A stretch of 9,560 nucleotides of DNA from NCBI GenBank assembly GCA_015488975.1, contig WFMT01000002.1, forward strand, positions 1-9,560. Reading direction: 5' to 3'. Made by a program: the position numbers and the translations under genes. Position 1 is the first letter of the stretch; the number at the start of each line of letters is the position of its first letter. Below are positions 6,802-9,560 of the stretch, one piece after another. The notes under the pieces are model-generated. The model saw nothing but the letters and a program-made list of their open reading frames with translations, ran no database searches and was not told the DNA's origin. Source of the stretch: Campylobacteraceae bacterium (GTDB taxonomy: Bacteria > Campylobacterota > Campylobacteria > Campylobacterales > JALSKU01).

Positions 6802-8058
6802 ATGATAACTGCTGTCTTGCTCTTTCTTATTACACTTGTTTTTATTATCTGGCAACCTCGTGGTTTACAGATAGGAACGACTGCTGTTACAGGAGCTGTT
6901 ATCGCCCTTATTTTAGGTGTTGTTAGCTTTCATGATGTTTGGATAGTAACTGGTATCGTTTGGGATGCAACTTTAGCTTTCATAGGGATAATACTTCTTT
7001 CGATGGTTCTTGATGAGATAGGATTTTTTGAGTGGTGTGCTATAAAAATGGCAAAACTAAGTAGGGGCAACGGACAACTTATGTTCGTTTATTCTTTGCT
7101 TTTAGGAAGTTTTGTCGCAGCTTTGTTTGCCAATGACGGGGCAGCGCTGATACTGACTCCAATACTTTTGGCAAAAATGAAGTTATTAAAACTAAACACA
7201 AAAACTATACTCTCTTTTGTGTTAGCCGGCGGATTTATAAGTGATAGTGCCTCTCTTCCTTTTGTTTTTTCAAATCTTACAAATATTGTCACGGCAGATT
7301 ATTTCCATATTGGATTTTTGGAGTATTTTATCAACATGATTGTTCCTTATATTGTCAGTACAGTTGTTTCCATATTTGTTTTGTGGCTGCTTTTAAGAAG
7401 AGATATTCCAAAAAAAGTGGATTTATCACTTTTAAAAGATGAAAATAGTGTCTTAAAAAATAAAATGCTTTTTAAATTTAGCTGGATATTTTTGGCGATT
7501 TTATTTGTCGGATATGTGATTGGAGATAGTTATCATATTCCAATCAGTATATTTGCACTGGGCGGCGCTCTTATCTTTTTAGCTATCGCATCATCTATGA
7601 AAGTAGTAAAACCATGGCTTATTATCAGAACTGCTCCTTGGCAAATAGTTTGGTTTAGTATTGGACTTTATGTTGTAGTTTATGGTCTTAAAAATGCCGG
7701 ATTGACTGATTATTTGGGTATAATTATAAAAGATTTAGTAGCGCACGGTGAAAATGTTGCGATAGTGGGAGTTGGTTTTATATCTGCTTTTTTAAGCGCT
7801 CTTATGAATAATTTGCCGACAATCATGGTGATGGATATAGCAACAGGCGATGTTGGTCATCAAGCTTTGGCTTATGCCAATATAATAGGTGCGAACTTAG
7901 GTCCTAAGATGACACCTTTTGGCTCTCTTGCAACTCTTTTATGGCTTCATGTGCTAAGTCAAAAAGGCGTAAAGATAAGCTTTTGGCAATATACGAAATT
8001 TGGTCTTATCGTGACTCCGCCGGTACTTTTGGTTGTGTTATTGTCATTGATTATATAA
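6802..8058 (+). CDS. arsB: ArsB arsenite efflux permease
   Basis: This 418-residue polytopic inner-membrane protein exports As(III) (and Sb(III)), using the proton gradient alone or an ArsA ATPase where one exists. It closely follows the ArsB sequence known from E. coli along its length: IWQPRGLQIG (16-25), ESGFFEW-like DEIGFFEW (71-78), FANDGAALILTP (109-120), SDSASLPFVFSNLTNIV (147-163), APWQIV-FS-GLYVVVYGL (278-296), MNNLPT (335-340) and NLGPKMTPFGSLATLLW (365-381). About 11-12 membrane helices are expected, and the length is only slightly below the usual 429 aa. It is distinct from Acr3 and from NhaD antiporters. The gene follows an operator-promoter pair and leads an operon with a YfcA-like exporter 8 bp downstream. 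No arsR, arsC or arsA is visible in the window, so arsenate reduction and regulation must be encoded elsewhere. Confidence 0.95.
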   Translation: MITAVLLFLITLVFIIWQPRGLQIGTTAVTGAVIALILGVVSFHDVWIVTGIVWDATLAFIGIILLSMVLDEIGFFEWCAIKMAKLSRGNGQLMFVYSLLLGSFVAALFANDGAALILTPILLAKMKLLKLNTKTILSFVLAGGFISDSASLPFVFSNLTNIVTADYFHIGFLEYFINMIVPYIVSTVVSIFVLWLLLRRDIPKKVDLSLLKDENSVLKNKMLFKFSWIFLAILFVGYVIGDSYHIPISIFALGGALIFLAIASSMKVVKPWLIIRTAPWQIVWFSIGLYVVVYGLKNAGLTDYLGIIIKDLVAHGENVAIVGVGFISAFLSALMNNLPTIMVMDIATGDVGHQALAYANIIGANLGPKMTPFGSLATLLWLHVLSQKGVKISFWQYTKFGLIVTPPVLLVVLLSLII

Positions 8059-8061
8059 GGA
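8057..8061 (+). promoter_or_regulatory. Ribosome binding site supporting a GTG start
   Basis: AAGGA overlaps the arsB stop codon and lies 5 nt before GTG 8067. This supports the non-ATG start of the following membrane protein, whose family N-terminus begins here. Confidence 0.6.
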
Positions 8062-8066
8062 AATAA

Positions 8067-8831
8067 GTGGAGATAGTTGATTTTTCTATTTTAACTCTTT
8101 TATTACTGTTTTTAGCAGGATTTGGCGCCGGTTTTGTCGACTCGATTGCCGGAGGTGGGGGTATCATAACTCTACCGGTACTTTTAGCTGTGGGAATTCC
8201 TCCTCATTTTGCACTTGCTACAAATAAACTTCAAAGCTCGTTTGGAAGTTTTACTGCAACAGTGAATTATACAAAAAGAGGCTTACTTAAGCCAAAGACA
8301 GTATTTGAAGGAGTTTTTTTTACTTTTATAGGAGCTGTCATTGGAGCTATATCGGTCCAATACACTTCTTCAAAATTTTTAATAAATTTTATAATTATTA
8401 TGCTAATTTTCCTTTTTTTCTTTACATTTTTCAATAAAAATTTAGGTTTTAAAGAAAAAATCAGCAAAATGAAGCCAACTGTTTTTTATATTATTTTTGG
8501 TTTGGTTATAGGATTTTATGATGGTTTCTTTGGTCCTGGAACCGGCTCTTTTTGGACTATAGCATTGATACTGCTTTTAGGTCTTCATTTAAAAACAGCG
8601 ACGGCACAAACAAAAATATTTAATTTTACAAGCAATATAGCCTCTCTTTTGATTTTTGCACTTTCAGGATTGGTTTTATTGAAAATCGGTATAATTATGG
8701 GAGTAGGACAAGTCGCAGGGGCTTATAGCGGATCAACGCTTGTGGTAAAAAAAGAGGTAACATTTGTAAGATATGTATTTTTGATAGTTGTCGCAGCAAC
8801 TATATTGAAACTCATATATGATAAATGGTAA
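8067..8831 (+). CDS. YfcA-type TSUP membrane exporter
   Basis: This 254-residue integral membrane protein belongs to the YfcA branch of the TauE/SafE (TSUP) family. The N-terminal signature GAGFVDSIAGGGGIITLP (20-37) followed by ALATNKLQSSFGSF (49-62) is diagnostic of YfcA-like members. The second-half counterpart is GFYDGFFGPGTGSFW (149-163) with ATAQTKIFNFTSN (178-190). About eight hydrophobic helices are apparent. Its substrate is unknown. Related TSUP proteins export sulfur-containing or other small organic anions. The GTG start has a good ribosome site and the gene begins 8 bp after arsB, so it is co-transcribed and probably arsenic-inducible if the upstream operator is an ArsR site. It is only distantly similar to the TSUP gene at 4371, so it is not a recent duplicate. 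The link to arsenic is from context only. Confidence 0.9.
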   Translation: MEIVDFSILTLLLLFLAGFGAGFVDSIAGGGGIITLPVLLAVGIPPHFALATNKLQSSFGSFTATVNYTKRGLLKPKTVFEGVFFTFIGAVIGAISVQYTSSKFLINFIIIMLIFLFFFTFFNKNLGFKEKISKMKPTVFYIIFGLVIGFYDGFFGPGTGSFWTIALILLLGLHLKTATAQTKIFNFTSNIASLLIFALSGLVLLKIGIIMGVGQVAGAYSGSTLVVKKEVTFVRYVFLIVVAATILKLIYDKW

Positions 8832-8844
8832 AAAGGAAGTTTTT

Positions 8845-9560
8845 ATGGAGTATAGATATATTGGAAAAACAGGACTTAGGGTATCTCCTATTTGTTTAGG
8901 GACTATGACATTTGGCTCATCAGCGAATAAAAAAGAAGCTTTTAAAATAATGGACAAAGCTTATGAAAACGGGATAAATTTTTTTGATACAGCTGAACTT
9001 TACCCGGTACCGCCCAGAGCTTCTTGGTCTGGAGAAACTGAAAAGATAGTAGGCGAATGGTTAAAAACAAAACAAAGAGATTCTATAATTATAGCTTCAA
9101 AAGTTGCCGGAGCCGCAAACGGATGGTTTATTCCACCTATAAGACATGGTTTGACTGCGATAGATAGATTTCACATAAAAAAAGCTATTGAGGGGAGTTT
9201 AAAAAGACTTCAAACTGAGTATATAGATCTTTATCAAGTTCATTGGCCTGATCAAATAGTACCTATAGATGAAGCTTTGGAAGTTTTTAATGAGCTTGTA
9301 AAAGAGGGAAAGATAAGATATATCGGAACTTCAAACGATACGGCTTATGGGCTTACAAAGGCAAATGAAGTAGCTAATTGCAAAGGTTACAAAAGATTTG
9401 AATCCATACAAAATAACTTTTCTTTGCTAAATAGAAGATTTTTGGACTCTATCGCTGAGGTATGCAAGAAAGAGCATATTTCTCTTTTACCATATTCACC
9501 GATGGCAGGAGGCGTGCTGAGTGGAAAGTATAATAGTGAATATATTGATTCTGAGTGTAG
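8845..9560 (+). CDS. Aldo/keto reductase, Tas-like, N-terminal part
   Basis: This is an NADPH-dependent aldo/keto reductase of the (beta/alpha)8-barrel family, cut by the right edge with 238 residues visible where relatives have roughly 345. The start MEYRYIGKTGLRVSPICLG is the standard AKR N-terminus. The catalytic tetrad is present: D48 and Y53 (FFDTAELYPVPP), K86 (IIIASKVAG) and H133 (IDLYQVHWPD). The YPVPP segment and the insertion after it resemble the E. coli Tas group. GKIRYIGTSN and the LLPYSPMAGGVLSGK segment add further support. It starts 13 bp after the YfcA-like gene with AAGGAAG (8833-8839) 5 nt upstream of the ATG, so it is the third gene of the arsB operon. Its substrate is unknown. 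A role in detoxifying carbonyls made under metalloid stress is only a guess. Confidence 0.92.
   Translation, partial: MEYRYIGKTGLRVSPICLGTMTFGSSANKKEAFKIMDKAYENGINFFDTAELYPVPPRASWSGETEKIVGEWLKTKQRDSIIIASKVAGAANGWFIPPIRHGLTAIDRFHIKKAIEGSLKRLQTEYIDLYQVHWPDQIVPIDEALEVFNELVKEGKIRYIGTSNDTAYGLTKANEVANCKGYKRFESIQNNFSLLNRRFLDSIAEVCKKEHISLLPYSPMAGGVLSGKYNSEYIDSEC

Noticed and set aside
6802..8058. NhaD/CitM-type ion transporter instead of ArsB
   Set aside because: The FANDGAALILTP, SASLP..SNL.NIV and LGPK.TP.GSLATLLWLHVLSQ motifs match ArsB specifically.

Overview
The window is AT-rich and gene-dense. All nine genes it supports lie on the + strand, with very short or overlapping junctions. The gene content and base composition suggest a Campylobacterota (Epsilonproteobacteria) chromosome. 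The strongest pointer is the three-domain desulforubrerythrin, an architecture first characterised in Campylobacter jejuni. The single -10 element with an extended TGn motif and no clear -35 box upstream of that gene fits the same group. The genus cannot be fixed from the sequence. There are no tRNA, rRNA, CRISPR or insertion-sequence features.

Region 1 (1-5132) reads as one co-directional operon. It holds the 3' end of an RND periplasmic adaptor, a complete 1031-aa RND inner-membrane pump, two small cytoplasmic single-domain rhodaneses that look like a tandem duplication, and a TauE/SafE (TSUP) membrane exporter. The pump and first rhodanese overlap by 8 bp, and the other junctions are 1 to 13 bp. 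The linkage of a tripartite efflux pump with sulfurtransferases and a sulfur-compound exporter family suggests a sulfur-related (sulfane sulfur, thiosulfate or sulfite) handling and export module. This is inference. The pump itself carries the Asp-Asp/Lys proton-relay signature of the AcrB-like branch rather than that of heavy-metal pumps.

Region 2 (5133-6721) starts with an extended -10 promoter and carries desulforubrerythrin (peroxide detoxification) followed 6 bp later by a zinc-type cation diffusion facilitator exporter.

Region 3 (6722-9560) starts with an 80-bp gap holding a perfect 10-bp-arm inverted repeat. The right arm of this repeat forms the -35 box of a good sigma70-type promoter, which is a classic repressor site of ArsR/SmtB type. 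Downstream lie arsB (arsenite efflux), a YfcA-type TSUP exporter with a GTG start, and an aldo/keto reductase of the Tas-like group that runs off the right edge. No arsR or arsC is present in the window, so the presumed repressor must be encoded elsewhere.

Overall the region is a stress and efflux block with five complete transporter genes (RND pump, two TSUP, CDF, ArsB) plus part of a pump adaptor, along with sulfur-transfer and peroxide-defence enzymes. Most families are familiar. The most interesting items are the RND-rhodanese-rhodanese-TSUP arrangement and the operator-controlled arsB-yfcA-AKR operon without its own regulator.
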